Assembly (NCBI GenBank): GCA_037957365.1
Contig: JARHVA010003635.1
Span: 180,001 to 244,000, forward strand
Direction of reading: 5' to 3'
Length of the DNA: 64,000 bases
Source of the DNA: Torreya grandis
Taxonomy: Eukaryota > Streptophyta > Pinopsida > Cupressales > Taxaceae
The notes under the pieces are model-generated. The model worked only from the letters and a program-made list of their open reading frames with translations, did not search any database and had not been told where the DNA came from. Position numbers and translations under genes: made by a program. The first letter of the stretch is position 1; every line of letters starts with the position of its first letter. Positions 38,241 through 50,699 of the stretch are shown here, one piece after another.

Positions 38241-41200
38241 TCTCTTTGTTGATTCATAAATTGTTGCACTAGATTTTGCATCTTTTGATGTCAGCCAATC
38301 AAGCCATCTCTCTTGGTAGTGATGTAATAACTTATGCTTATGTTATCATATTTAAGTGGGAATACATTTTATTTATAGTTTAATAGTTTAGGAAGTGAAT
38401 CTTTCCTTATACATCCTTTGTTTTGTTGAATAATTGAAGTTTGTCTACCCACTTAGGTGGGCATGTAGTTTTTACAGACCTTATTAATTAAATGGTCCCA
38501 TACAAATTTTTAGACATTACCTACAATTGCTATATTATCTTTTTAGGATATTTAATAGTGATCATATCATGTGTCCTATGAATATATTAGTCATATATTT
38601 TGAAAATGTGTTTGAATACTCTTCTAATAGCTTCCAAAAAAATGTAATGATCCTCCTTATATCTATCTATGTTTGAGGGATTTAATTTTCTTATATTTTT
38701 CAAAAATAATGTCTTATGTTTATTATAATTCAAATTATTATCCTTATACAACCACAATATTTATTTTAACCTTATTCAAGTTATTTTTTTGTCTATCAAA
38801 GTGGAACTTGACTATTAGTTGCTCATCAATTAATATGTATTACCTTCCTGCTTCCTCCTATTACAAATACTTAATCCATGAAGGAATGTTAAATGGAACT
38901 TATTGATCTAATTTTTCTATAATCATAGGAATATAAGGATATTACCATTAAGGATGCATCATTATGGAGGAATATTCCCTAATTTAGAGAAAGGAGGTAT
39001 ATCCTTCCTCTATCAAGTGACCTACTTTTGTGTTGGTCTATCAATGAAGCATTTAGTCTTCCCAAATGCTCTATAAACTAAAACTATAGGGGAATATATT
39101 TAAATAAATTTTCTAAAGGCATTCTTAATTGTATAGGTAACCTAAGGGGTGTGTCCTATATAACAAAATTGGAGGTGGACACCAGGATTTCTAAATGTAC
39201 TCCCATTGATGTCTCAGGGGACTGGGGACTAGTTCCACTAAACAATGAACAAGTCATTGGGGTTCTAAGTAGATATTTAAAGTAATTTTTTACTTATGTA
39301 TATTAAACCCTAGTATTAATAGAAGTATTAAAAGGACAAATAGTAAAAAATTGGGCTATACTGAAAAAATGGCATTGTAACTACATAAGGCTTATTTTTT
39401 TGGATCAAAGAATTTATATAATGAATAGTATCTACCAAACCAATTGTAGAAGAAAAAGTTAAGAAGTTATTAAACCATAAAGTATTTTTGTACTTATAAT
39501 TTGAGAGGGGATAGATGAGGTAATGGTTATTTAAATTCTCATTAATGTAGCCTATGATGGAGAGCATGGGGGCATAATTGATGATGGCCCTCATATTGGG
39601 GTTTGTAGATTTGAATCAACATCCCATTCTACATCTCCTTATTTGTCTAACAATAACTTAGTGGCCACTGAGTTAATGTTTCCCTGATCAACCTCCTTAG
39701 ATTACCCTAATATCTCAGTCCTTCTAGATTGAGTATCTTCTTCAATCATCCACTCATCTTATTCATCTTATTATATTGTTTATATGAATGATTCAATTCC
39801 TTTAGTATATTTATTAGACAACCATTCTTCCTTAGTTTCCCATTTCATATCCTGTTCTTCACTATCATATATTTACATTAGATATGATTTTTGTGAACCT
39901 CTTCTTTTTATCCTCCCTTTCTCTAGGAAATTATGCTTGCTTCCATTCTACTTACACATTTAGGGTTAGATAGGAGGTGTCTTTGGATTTATTTTATATT
40001 TAATTTGTGGTTTAATACTATTAGTGACTGGCTTTGTATAAGGTTGAGTGGGAGATGAAGTGATTCTAGTGGTAATAAAGTGGGAATGACAACTAGGGGA
40101 ATTATGGGAGGTAAATATGGTCACCAATGATATTAGGGTACTATAATTAGTGTTTTATAATAATATAGGGAGACCTAAGAGGATAAATAATATAAACATG
40201 ATATAATAAAGAAGTAAGACTTACTTATTGTTCTATAGTTAAAAGAGGTAGAGGAAATACAAAGAATATCCAAGTTGATACACTTAAATTTGTATGTTTA
40301 TCCACATTAGTTATGTGTTGAGAAGAAGCAACAATAACTGAATATATGTGGTATATTGGATAAGTCTCAACTCTTATTTCAACATCCTATTCCCCAAATG
40401 GGCTAGATTGTGTCTTGTATGTGTGTTTCTATGTGAGGAGGAGGTTTATGAATATGTTTAGAAACCTATTTTTATTTTTTGATCTACTTGACATCTTCCT
40501 CAATAATTATGGGATCATATTGGATCCTCTATGTATCAATAATTGAGGTGGTTACCCCACATCCTAAGAGCAATCTCAGTGTAGTCCTCTGCATTCATGA
40601 ACATATTGTCATGAATGTAGGACCAATGACCGTAGTTGATTTTAAATTTCCTCTAATATCTCTTTATATTCTACTTAACATTATTATTGGGATCCAAATG
40701 CCTAAACATTTCCCATTTCAATCCATAATACATCATTATACTTCCAATAAACTGGAAGTGATCCCATATTATATATTAAATTTAAATAATGCTAAGAGGG
40801 GTCAGGTGGATGGATGCTTGTTTATCACTTTGTAAAATAACATAAATTATATCCTCTAATTAAGAAACAAATTTATTACTCAACTAGATTGTCAGGTACA
40901 ATTTGGAGTGAGTATAAAGGGTGTGCCTTGGTACCTTCTATCCTCATTATAGTGCACTCAGGATAAAACCAATAGTGACCCATTTTTAAAATAGTCTTTT
41001 TTATAGGATCTCATAGTCTGGGCATCTTCCTCTCATATATGGCCTTGTATACAATAGGGTAAAAAGTCTTTATACACCTTTTCATTTTATTTCTATACGT
41101 GTGCACACAAAGGACATTGAACTCATCACAAATCCTATCCTTTACATATTTTGTAGATGGTTTCTAGGGTTCTTAATATATTAAATTCATAGTTGTAGTT

Positions 41201-41950
41201 AAAACATCTACCACATAGGACATCATATAGGATTTACAATATAGTAAGATTCTTGGATTTTTTATTCATAGAATCAAATTAGAGCTAATTATCTCTCCCA
41301 AGGCTATGAGTTTTTTAGGTTAGGATAATATCCATCAAAGGACCCATATCTAATTAACATAATAAATGGTTGAGAAACCATATAGTTTATTTAGTAGGAC
41401 CATGTAAATTCTTAACCTTGGTCTAGAGATAGTAATGGGGATAGCAGAAGTAGGACCTTGAATCACAAAGTTGTTTAGGTTGCTAGCCCATTCTTGATAC
41501 TTATTATGAATGTTATTTTCAAGAAGCATGAATTTATCATATCTTTCCTAAAGTCATTTTTGGTAGAGGGAGTATGTATTATATTTCAAAATTATTTCCA
41601 CTTATGTATGTTATTGGAGTTTTTCTAAGTCCAAATTTTTTCCCAAAGATATTCCCATTCATAAGTAAATCAAATGACATGTCAATGTACGGAATTACCT
41701 TTGTTTTGGATATAATGTTATGTGGAAAGATCAATTTTATTGATAGTAAGTCATCCTTATACCTATATGTAAAAATTAAGATTTGGTCCTTATCTTTGTA
41801 TGGATAAATTATATCAAACTCATCTCAAATAGTAGATTAATGTTTGAAATCATGGTTGAGAGCTACTAAATCAAACATTATGTTAGTGTACTCAGTTAGT
41901 CCTGTAATTAATTATGCAAAAGGAGGTGGAGTGTGAGATGAGGAGCTCAT
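36880..41950 (-). pseudogene. Unknown large coding region inside left D repeat
   Basis: I do not recognise the protein. A plausible start is the minus-strand ATG at 41948-41950, reading MSSSSHSTPPPFA. Further segments, broken by stops and frameshifts, are YIDMSFDLLMNGNIFGKKFG (near 41650), KMGHYWFYPECTIMRIEGT (near 40960-41010), IVPDNLVE, FLIRGYNL, YGLKWEMFRHLD, then YERKFKINYGHW and IHDNMFMNAED (near 40600-40660). A stretch in the 38.0-38.3 kb area reads RDGLIGWHQKMQNLVQQF and KIEGTVYSTNEEIIQLVNF. The end is Thr/Val/Ser/Pro-rich (SVVSTMMVYIPTITQVTT). Without the 699 bp duplication it would be roughly 1,450 codons. The right repeat keeps the same residues in the same frame, which argues for real coding. 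It lies downstream of integrase, in the same direction as pol. Confidence 0.55.
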
Positions 41951-42429
41951 TGAAACTATTGGTGGAAAATATATTTTTTTGTGAAGAGTCTTTAATATCT
42001 TAGTTGAAATAGAGATCTTAATTCATAATTTTCACTTGATAGCTAGAAGGAAATGTGATTAGATTGGATATGGTAACTCAAAATTATATTGATTATATAT
42101 GTTGGGTTTGATAATTTAATGTATTAATTCACCAATTTATGTGAGTTAATGGTAATAATGTCTTTCACTTCATTCCTTATCTATTCTTTCCATTTGAATT
42201 TCATAACATTGATTTTCATGGATTTTATAACCATATGGCTTATTTTAGTTGCTCTCATGTGCCTAGTCAGCATAATGTGACATATGTCTCTTTTTTCCCC
42301 TTTTAGGTTTGGAATTCATGTCTATTTTATTTGCTTATTGGCTAAGGGACACATGTCTACATATCACTGTTCCATTTGTAAATGATATATGGCTTGCTAT
42401 AATATATTATTTTGGTTTTATGTTTGTGG

Positions 42430-42795
42430 GATGATGGCACATGGATGGTTTTTATTTCTCTACTTGCCTAAGATATCCATACAAGGAACTCTATTAATAT
42501 TAGCTTTAGGTGAGAAATATGATGATACGTGGATGTCTCTCACTTCTCTACTTTCTTGGGATAATCTGTATGAGGAAATCTATTGGCATCACCTCTAGGT
42601 AAGTGGGATGTGACACATGGATGGCTCTCACTACTCTAAATGCTTAGGATAATCTGTATAAGGAACTCTATTGATGTCACCTCTGGGTGAAAAGGATGAT
42701 GACACATGGATGAATCTCACTACACTTATTCAAGATAATATGTGTGATTAACTATATTGACATCACCTCTGGGTGAGTAGAATGATGAAATGTGG
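42430..42795. repeat. Tandem repeat, ~86-91 bp x 4
   Basis: Units start at about 42430, 42520, 42607 and 42695, with a fifth beginning at 42783. Each has GATGATGRCACATGGATG, then a CTCTACTTGCYTAAGATAATC-like core, then CTCTATTGATRTCACC and a TCTGGGTGA ending. It lies between integrase and the unknown coding region of D, a place where some plant gypsy elements carry 3' tandem repeats. Confidence 0.85.
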
Positions 42796-44227
42796 AAATA
42801 TTAGATGATATTTAGGATCTCTTAGGAAAGAAATTAAGCATGGAATAAAATATTTAAGACATAACATAGGTAAAGAACCAACTAAAATCATAACATGTTA
42901 GTCTATTTATCCATTTAATCATAAATCAAACATGTACATAAGTATTAATTTAAATGGAAATCAAAGGTGAAAAGTGAATCGTATAATGTGGATTATACAC
43001 AACTTTGATTCTCTTATAACTTTGAAACATACTACAAAATTTGAAATGACCTTAAGTTTATGTTTTTCAAATTCCATATCATAAAATTATGGTCCACAAG
43101 ACCTCAAATTAATATATTCAATCTATAGCAGGTCTTAATATGAATTTTAAAATGGATTGTGTGTGTTAGGGCACAAAAAATGATGACTTAAAGGGGAAAA
43201 TACTCTCAAGTATTTGAGAAACCAAAATCTTAGTAATGCATCATAACAAAACTATATATCTATTGAGAAAATAATAAACAAACTAGAACTTAAAAAAGAT
43301 TCATACTTCATCATGCAACATACTAATGCTTTCCATTCCTTAGATTTGAGTGTGTGATTTTTTTTTAAATTAATTTCCCTATGGTTATGAGAAATGTAAT
43401 AAAGACCTGAATAAACACTTTAGGTTTTGTTTTAAACTTTATTTCGTAACCAACTAGTAAGATAAACTTAATCATTACTCTGATTCCATCCAAAAATTTA
43501 TATCGCCAAGAAAGATACTTATGATTACACTTTATGCATTAATATACTACCATCCATGTTTCCATAACCCTTGTAGATCTTAATTGAATCACCCATTTTC
43601 TGTTATTTTGTATTATTATTAATTTTGAAACACAAATAGAAGAATGGTTGGGAATCACCATTAGTTGGGTGTATACATAAGAAAACTTATTTTAATAAGT
43701 ATATCCTAGTCCTTACGTAACCATTTCTGTATTTATTTTCTCCCATCCAAGTTTTAAGATGTAATAGTGAAGTTAATCTTTGGAATTGAAAATGATTTCT
43801 ATAGTTTTCATAACTATATTAGAGTAAATCCCAAAGGTCCAATAAACTCATTTAGTCAAAGAAAAACCTAATTGAATCATATCACATACCTCAATCCCAT
43901 AATCTCAAGTACTATGAGAATAAATACTTGTGAAAACTAATTATACATCCTTTTAAATACAAGTCTCTTTTAACTTTTACATAGGAAATTAATTAGTCTA
44001 TTTTAAAATTTTATAAAACTAATCTATAAATCATAACAGGTATTATAATGAAAATAAATATATAAAACAAGAAACATTTAATCTAAAAAATCAAAAAATC
44101 TATTATAAAATGTGGGAAATCTAATCTAGGAAGCATGAAATCTAATCTAAAAATAAGGAAATATAATCTAACCCTATGTCTACATATCCACTTAAAATCA
44201 CTCAAAATAATCTCTAGTTAAATCAAC
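42796..44227. other. 3' untranslated interior of D, nothing recognised
   Basis: This is AT-rich sequence after the integrase end. No polypurine tract, LTR start or coding region could be placed with confidence. Confidence 0.35.
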
Positions 44228-45310
44228 CATGAAATAATGTTTCAAAAAATTTCCATTGACTGGGAAGGCAAGGTTATTACCTTGCATGTCCCTCAAACAT
44301 AAGGCATTATTACATACTATCTTAGATATTTGATATGTTCCAATCCATAAAGGACTAAAATTATCATTTTATTCTTTCTAACATGTGTTTTACCCCATAA
44401 AATCAATAGGTCCAAAATCTTGAAGGCCTTGATATTAGACCTTTTGTAAATCCATCTTTTGATAATGTCTTGAAATTTTCTAAAGATGTGTAATGCTCCA
44501 GGTATTGCATATTCCATATAGACTATATCAAGTAGTATAGAATGCATTTTTTAATCATCTCCCATGTACACTTTCATATAATAATATATTGGTATTTTAA
44601 GAGTAATGGGGAAGACTGATTATTTCCCATACACTAGTAAAAAGGTGATGTCTCAAGAGCTTAATTGTATCTAGTTCAGTATACTCAAAGTGCATACTTC
44701 AATAAGAGATTTCATTCTCTTGGTTTATCTTGTGTTAACTTCATGATGGAATCCATTAGATTATTATTGGTAGACTTAATTAATCCATTCCCTTTCATGT
44801 ATTAGTTTGAGGAGTACTTAATGGTTTATTTTTATAGGCCAAATTAGTAAATTTTTTAGACTAGAATGTTGGATAATTATCACAAATCAAAGAAATTAGA
44901 GTATTAAACCTAGTTAGTATATTTTCTTATAATAAATTAATAACATCAATTGATATATAATTATTAGTTGCCACAACCTTCATCCATTTGGTAAAATATT
45001 TAGTAGCTATTAGGAAAAACTTGTGCCTTACTAAAGAGTTTGGTTTAGTTACCCCAATAAAGTCAAGGCTCCATTGAGTAAATGGGTATCCTTTAATGAC
45101 TAGTTGCAATGACATGGTAGTATTCATCTCATTTTTTCCAAACACATAGAATTCATGGTAGGTTATAAAAAAGTTATGTTAATCTCTGAATATTATGGAC
45201 TATTGGTATCCCATCCTCAGAATTTCATGAGTGGTAGTGTTTCTTGAGGGATGTCCACTACCAATATCCTTATGTAGATTTTTTATGATGTATGCAACTT
45301 CTTCTCTTAA
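44228..45310 (-). pseudogene. Integrase of element D
   Basis: This is the DDE integrase that would insert the element cDNA. On the minus strand, a damaged HHCC zinc-binding N-terminus reads GHPSRNTTTHEILRMGYQ (near 45200-45260). The open piece 44927-45145 reads YPFTQWSLDFIG, with the first catalytic Asp, then HKFFLIATKYFTKWMKV, exactly the pattern of plant gypsy integrase cores. The C-terminal part (44317-44547) reads KAFKILDLLILWGKTHVRK. The end reads LRDMQGNNLAFPVNGNFLKH (44228-44300), the usual L..LDG...VNG..LK ending. Stops lie between the pieces. The middle with the second Asp and the Glu is poorly readable. Confidence 0.85.
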
Positions 45311-45479
45311 AACATAGTTTAAATATATGTCATCATAGTTATTTATGTATAAGACTCCCTTATGGATCATATAATGAGTTGATTTAAGTATAAGGTCTCA
45401 TATCTACTCTCTATTTAACTCAAGGGACCATGTACCTATGATAAAATAATAGATGATCTGAGCATGCCATTCACCACCA

Positions 45480-46760
45480 ACTACCTAAGTTTTATTTATT
45501 TATTATATAAAAATATGTGTATCTTTACATCATGATATGGATGATTCTATATCCTCTCACCATCTTGGCTAGTCTGATTTTAGTATCAAACTCTTGTAAC
45601 TTGGCCATCTCTTTTCCTCTTCTTTTCCCCAACTCAATCTAGCCAAATATGAGTTTGATAGTCAGGTTGGAATAATGGCATATGGTTTTTTCTTAGAATA
45701 TACTTCCTAAATGTTTTCATAGTTTTTATAAGTGCATATATATGTTTATCTATCATTGATTATTTAAAATCTACATCCTTCATATTCATGACCAGGAAGG
45801 CAATCAAATGTTCATTATCATCTACCTTTTGTGTGAGTAAAACTATTATGGTGTGCTATGATGCAAATCCATAAATATATAAGTACTTTTTGAATTATGG
45901 GATGAACATAATTTCATCTTGAGTAGTGGAAATATTTGTCTTTAAAATCTCTCTTATCCTTTATTACCCACTTTATCTTATCATCTTGATTCAACATATC
46001 ATTCAATGGTTTGAAAATATTTGCTAATATAGAAATTAATTTCCTTAAAATTTTTATCTTGCCAAATAAAGACTATGATTATTTATTTTTATTGGAATGC
46101 ATCATCTTAAAAATTGTATGGAATCATTTTGGATCAATGGTTATAACATCCATAGTGATGACATGTCTTAATAATTTACTTCCAGTGACATGTAGATGTT
46201 CTTCTTTGTATTAAGGGAGACTCAACATATTTTACATCTATAAAATAATCTTTCCATATGATCTAAATGATCAAATATATCTTTTGAATACACTATCAAG
46301 TCATCCATTTAGATGACTATGCATTTGCCAACAAGTCCCTGAAAGGCAAAGTCTATCACTTTAAGGAAGGTTACCCCTAAATTAATTAGGTCAAAAGGCA
46401 TCCTTCTGTATGCAAAAGTTCCTCACTTGGTGGTAAAGATAGTATTCATTATGTCTTAGGTCTATAACATCACTTGGTTATAGCCATAGAATCCAAACAA
46501 AAGGACATCATCTTAGAGCTAGTGACCCTTTGAATTACCTCATCTAGGAGGTAAAGTATAATTATCTTTTTCTGATGCTTGATTCAAGTTCCTAAAGTCA
46601 ACACAAAGTTTTATTTATATATTCTTTATGATTGGTACTAGGTTGGATACCCATTTGGAATTCATGATTGAGAACATAATCTTAGCATCTAATAGTGTTT
46701 GTACATAGTTTGTAAGAGAGATTATAATATTGGATTAACTAGCTTCTATCTCTACCTAAA
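45480..46760 (-). pseudogene. Reverse transcriptase and RNase H of D
   Basis: On the minus strand, SKWVSNLVPIIKN and KLCVDFRNLNQAS (near 46590-46690) are followed by NYTLPPR. Then come FAYRRMPFDLINLGVTFLKV (near 46380-46430) and the catalytic region with DDLIVYSKDIFDHLDHM (near 46250-46310), where a stop replaces part of the YxDD box. Then comes KKNIYMSLE. Between 45480 and 46000 a weak RNase H-type continuation can be read (KDKYFHY, then KWPSYKSL-like wording before integrase). The wording matches Tat-type gypsy RT. It is not functional. Confidence 0.8.
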
Positions 46761-47269
46761 AGGATTATGTGTTAGATTTAATGGAATGATATGTGTGAGT
46801 AATATAGGGTAGAAGACCTTTACGTCCCTATATGTTAAGGTGATTATGTATTTATATTATACCAATAGTCCTTTAATATTTATTTTTAAAATTTCAATGC
46901 AACTCATGCTTACATTCACATATTAGGGATGTCGACCAATTTTTAGATTCTCTTTGATAAGATCAAACTTAATTTATTTGAACTAATTTTTATTTTGATC
47001 TTTTGGATATACATTTTAAGGTCACTATGTGGAGACCATCCCCATAGGAATGCAATTTCCATTCAAATGTAGGACAATGTTTTCTCATAGATCTTCAATA
47101 TGCATAGGTTCAACATCCATTTCATCTTTCAGTTTATATTCAAATGATATGTAGTTGATCATGAATTATAAAATATATTGATCATCTTCAAATACTTATA
47201 AGGTATAAACATTATCTAGGATAGAGGGACAAAGAGCCACCTCTACTAATAATTTCTAAATTTTGGATT

Positions 47270-47640
47270 CTTGGAGTGGTACTAGATTAGTAGCTAAAGC
47301 AACTAGTGAATATGTTTTTTTGTTTTCTTCCCTTGGTATGGATATGATGTTAAATGCTTCAAAGGACTCAATCAAGGATTAGTTTTTATACTTATCTAAG
47401 TGATTTTACACTGATATTTCATTGAAGATTTGTAACTAATTGACATTATACTTTAGTAAAAATTACAAACCAAGAATTAGAGATTTATACTCATCCCTAT
47501 TATTGGTGTAAGTAAATATCAACCTAAAATAAACCAGTATTGATTACCATATATGTCTATTAGAGATATGACAACACCAAATCCCTTATTTGATCTAGAT
47601 CCATCAAAATGGAGAGTCTATAACTAAGAAAGACATTCAA
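47270..47640 (-). pseudogene. Extra RNase H (RVT_3-like) of D
   Basis: On the minus strand this reads LHFDGSRSNKGFG, then GVVLIDPYGNQ (with a frame change), then TNNRDEYKSLILGLQFLL and SIPREENKKTYSLVALATN. This is the pattern of the second, archaeal-type RNase H of plant Tat elements (YFDGA..KG.GAG.VL..P.G, NN.AEY.AL..GL, IPR..N..AD.LA..A). It lies between protease and RT, upstream of RT, and is separate from the RNase H after RT. The first catalytic Asp (LHFDGS) is kept and the last Asp is lost. Confidence 0.72.
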
Positions 47641-47769
47641 ATTATTGTTCATGTAAAGCATGTTATTTTTTGGTAGTAAATGTGTACACACCTGAATGTG
47701 AAGATATAAAGTTCTTTTCATTTTTAAATTTTTACTTTGTAGTTAAGTACTTCATTTCTATTCTCTATC

Positions 47770-48120
47770 CATCCAAATTTGGTTGGTCACTCCTTTCTAA
47801 GGTATCCACATGTGTGAGAAGTCGGTGGCCATGTACCCATTCATTGTCTTTGATAAATCATAGCTCAATATCAGGCCATAATCTTTAGGAATATCCACAA
47901 CAAAAATATTTATATTCTTTTGTAATTTGGTTTAGAAGTGAGTTGATTTTTCACATTAAATAACTCCTTAAAATATGAAACTGAGGATTTTTCCAACTAT
48001 AATACCACTCTCTTTGATTTAGAGTCAACCACATTTTTTTGCATATAATTGTAAGCATTAAATTAGCTAAAGAACTTGATTTAACAATGAAATTATCTGC
48101 ATTATTACCAGACATTTAAA
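47770..48120 (-). pseudogene. Retropepsin of element D
   Basis: On the minus strand this reads SGNNADNFIVKSSSLANLM (near 48050-48120), equivalent to the DN.LIDSG.S.N.M active-site region but with the catalytic Asp-Ser-Gly damaged. The protein end reads YGLILSYDLSKTMNGYMATD, then FSHMWIP and NQIWMDRE (47780-47880). It matches the plant gypsy pattern YG.LL.RDW...LNGY.ATDWSH.W.P almost residue for residue. The + strand frame 47670-47888 is a shadow. Confidence 0.72.
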
Positions 48121-48349
48121 AATCAACATAAATGGTATTACTTTAAGTTTGTCTTTATATACCATCATGTTGGCATGGGAAAATTTAGACTTATTAGATG
48201 TTTAGTATCTCTTAGTCAAGGCCTTGAACAATAACTACCTCTATTTAGTGATATGAGCTAGTTCATGTAGGGTGATATTAGCATTAATATTCCTCATATC
48301 CTCAAAAAAATTATACTATCTATCATTTTTGATTTTATGATTTGGTGTT

Positions 48350-49440
48350 GATCACTTCCCTTAGATGAGGTAGATTGTTATTTACCTTAAAATACAAATA
48401 ATTAGTAGCATTATTATTTGAAGGATTGGAGGTAATAATAAGATACTTATTCCTTATATTGTAATTATTCCCTTGGAACTATTATAATGTATAGATCTCA
48501 ATTATATCTTTAGAATATGAAGCCATGACTTGTATTTTGTGAAATAGTACTCCCCATTATTTTATTCATTCTCAATAATTAATTACTTAACTTGTACACC
48601 ATCCTATGGATAACATCTAATTCATCTTTTTTAGAGTCTATAGTTTCACCCTGAGTGGTAGATATATTGACTATAATTGATTTTTGAATTTGGTTATAAT
48701 GGGATGTATGAATGAGTTTTTTCAAAAATCTTAGGATTTGATTTGGTACAACATGGGACAAGGGTAATTTCATGTGTGTTTGATTCTAATTATAATCCAC
48801 AATGTTTTGGTTAACATTTTCAATTAAATTTAACATTAGATAATTTTGTTAGATATTGGGTCTAACTAGGATTTGTAATTGGGGATTTAGTTATCTATCA
48901 ATGTTTATAGATTCAACATATGTCATTGGTAGGTCAGTGACACCTACTACTCTATGTAAGAACATTGAGGTTTTAGGATCCAAGGTGTTCTTGTATGTTT
49001 GAAGTGTTAGTGTAGTAGTTGGGTTTATATAAATAATTTACTTGGCTAAACATTTTTTGGAATATAGAATTAAAGGCTTTGATAGGTTCATTGGGATCTC
49101 TCCTCATATTAGAAAAATGTTGGTATATGACACTGGGACTAGTAACCTATCCATATTTAATTAAGAAGATGATTTCACACTAAACCCAAGAGGTAATTTA
49201 ATCTTATGAGAGGTTGAGAAACCAATCATAAGTAATATCTTGTAATGAAAATGGGAAAATACTACATGTCACATCCTCATTGACCACATTAACTAGCCCT
49301 AGATCTATCTTGAAAGACATCGAGTATTATCATCATTCCTTCCTCAAGAAGTGGAAAATGAGGGAGTATATTTTTAGGGTTTCTAGGCAAGTCATGGAAG
49401 TACATACAATAATAATAACAGAACCAACTTACCAAGCTAG
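48350..49440 (-). pseudogene. Gag of element D
   Basis: On the minus strand this reads LPRNPKNILPHF, then a segment equivalent to LGLVNVVNEDVTCSIFPFSL (near 49250-49310), DITYDWFLNLS (near 49220) and MRRDPNEPIKAFNSIFQKMF (near 49060-49120). This is the Retrotrans_gag pattern: NEDV..R.FP..L...A..WF..L, then ...PNE....F...F. A 64-residue open piece, 48579-48773, reads MKLPLSHVVPNQILRFLKK and ends DVIHRMVYKLSN. No zinc knuckle was read. Stops and frameshifts are present throughout. Confidence 0.68.
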
Positions 49441-49657
49441 GGCTATAATGATTCTAGGGAGTGGACCTCTTATGGTTAGGGAAAATGAGTGGGTCTGATA
49501 TTTCCTTGAGGTGCCCTTATCTAACCTGGGTATTTTTTAGATCCTCAAAGTTGAAACAAATAGACCAACATTAGATTTAGACCTAGTGACCTTAATTAGA
49601 ATATCTAGTTTAACTCAAGTGGTCTTCTTGAATAAAGTGGAGGTTTAATCCTTCCTT

Positions 49658-49672
49658 CTAGCACTAGATAAA
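49658..49672 (-). other. Decayed primer-binding site of D
   Basis: The minus strand reads TTTATCTAGTGCTAG, 7 bp inside the right repeat. With one inserted T it aligns with TGGTATCAGAGC at most positions. The place is right, the sequence is poor. Confidence 0.4.
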
Positions 49673-50561
49673 TTAATATTGATGTGGGTTTTATGCACAC
49701 CATTGAATCATATGAGGTATACTTTAATGTTTTAATATCTATGAATGAATATTCACTTAAAGTCATGCGTTATAGGGTATTGGGTTTGATAAACAACATG
49801 TTGGTGGAATAATAGGAAGTGAAATAGTTTTTAACCTTGGATGGTTCAGATATGGAGAGATTCTAGATCTAATTGAGATGGGTGTAATGATGATGGATTT
49901 AACCTAAGGTGAGTAGGACCAAAATAAACTCAAAAATATGCAAATTTAACCTAAAAAATAAGAATTATAGACCAAAAAATGAAAACTTTCTAACCCAATT
50001 CTTGAACTAGGGGTTGGACAAGAAATCATGAACCAATTTTGCTTTAATGTTATACAAGAACATCAAAAATCAAACACAACTAGTATTCTAAGGGAATAAT
50101 AATACAATAAACTTAAGAATATATAATCAAATGTTAGTGATTTTGTATAATTGTGTTTTCACATATACAATGGGGGATTATGAGTAATACATAAAAGGAA
50201 TTCAAATTAGAAATATCATAATATAAATAAATACATTTAAAATATTTTTTATGCACAAGAAACAGACTAAGATATTGGAATGATAGAACTTCTTAAAAAA
50301 GTCATAGGTTTAGAGAGGAATTATATTTGTACATCAAGACTAATTATAGAATAATCCATGGAACCTCTTATTAATATTAATAAAAAATTATCATCCCGTT
50401 GGGATTGAAAGGATACAAATATATATAATTACAGGATGAGGATACCTCATCTCTCAAGCAATGTCTAAATTTACATGTCCAAAAATAGAATGATGTGTCA
50501 ATTATCATGTAAAGCATCCATATACAATGGTGTTTTCCAATAATATAATTACTCATCTAAA

Positions 50562-50676
<115 letters not shown>

Positions 50677-50699
50677 ATGTAAAATAAATTAAAAACTAA

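Larger units (their letters stand above)
35891..40690 (-). repeat. 3' terminal repeat of D (part shared with right copy)
   Basis: This aligns in direct orientation with 49680-53767 once the 699 bp duplication inside it is allowed for. Shared blocks include TGATGTGGGTTTTATG at the edge, ATGAATGAATATTCACT, TAGAATGATGTGTCAATT, TTCTATGTGAGGAGGAG and AATTATGGGATCATAT. The repeat probably continues right of 40690, because the reading frame inside it runs on to 41950, but the right copy is truncated there. The true LTR start was not located between 41950 and 44200. Confidence 0.72.

Noticed and set aside
40479..40835. 118-residue + frame
   Set aside because: It is antisense to the conserved minus frame in the D repeat (YGLKWEMFRHLD and neighbours), which is shared with the other repeat. 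The + frame has no motif.
36880..41950. Envelope-like gene downstream of integrase
   Set aside because: The position would suit an env-like ORF, but I see no signal peptide or transmembrane segment in the readable parts, and the frame also occurs in the other terminal repeat.
44228..49440. Possible intact, active gypsy element
   Set aside because: Every domain has stops or frameshifts and the catalytic boxes of protease and RT are damaged, so D is a fossil.
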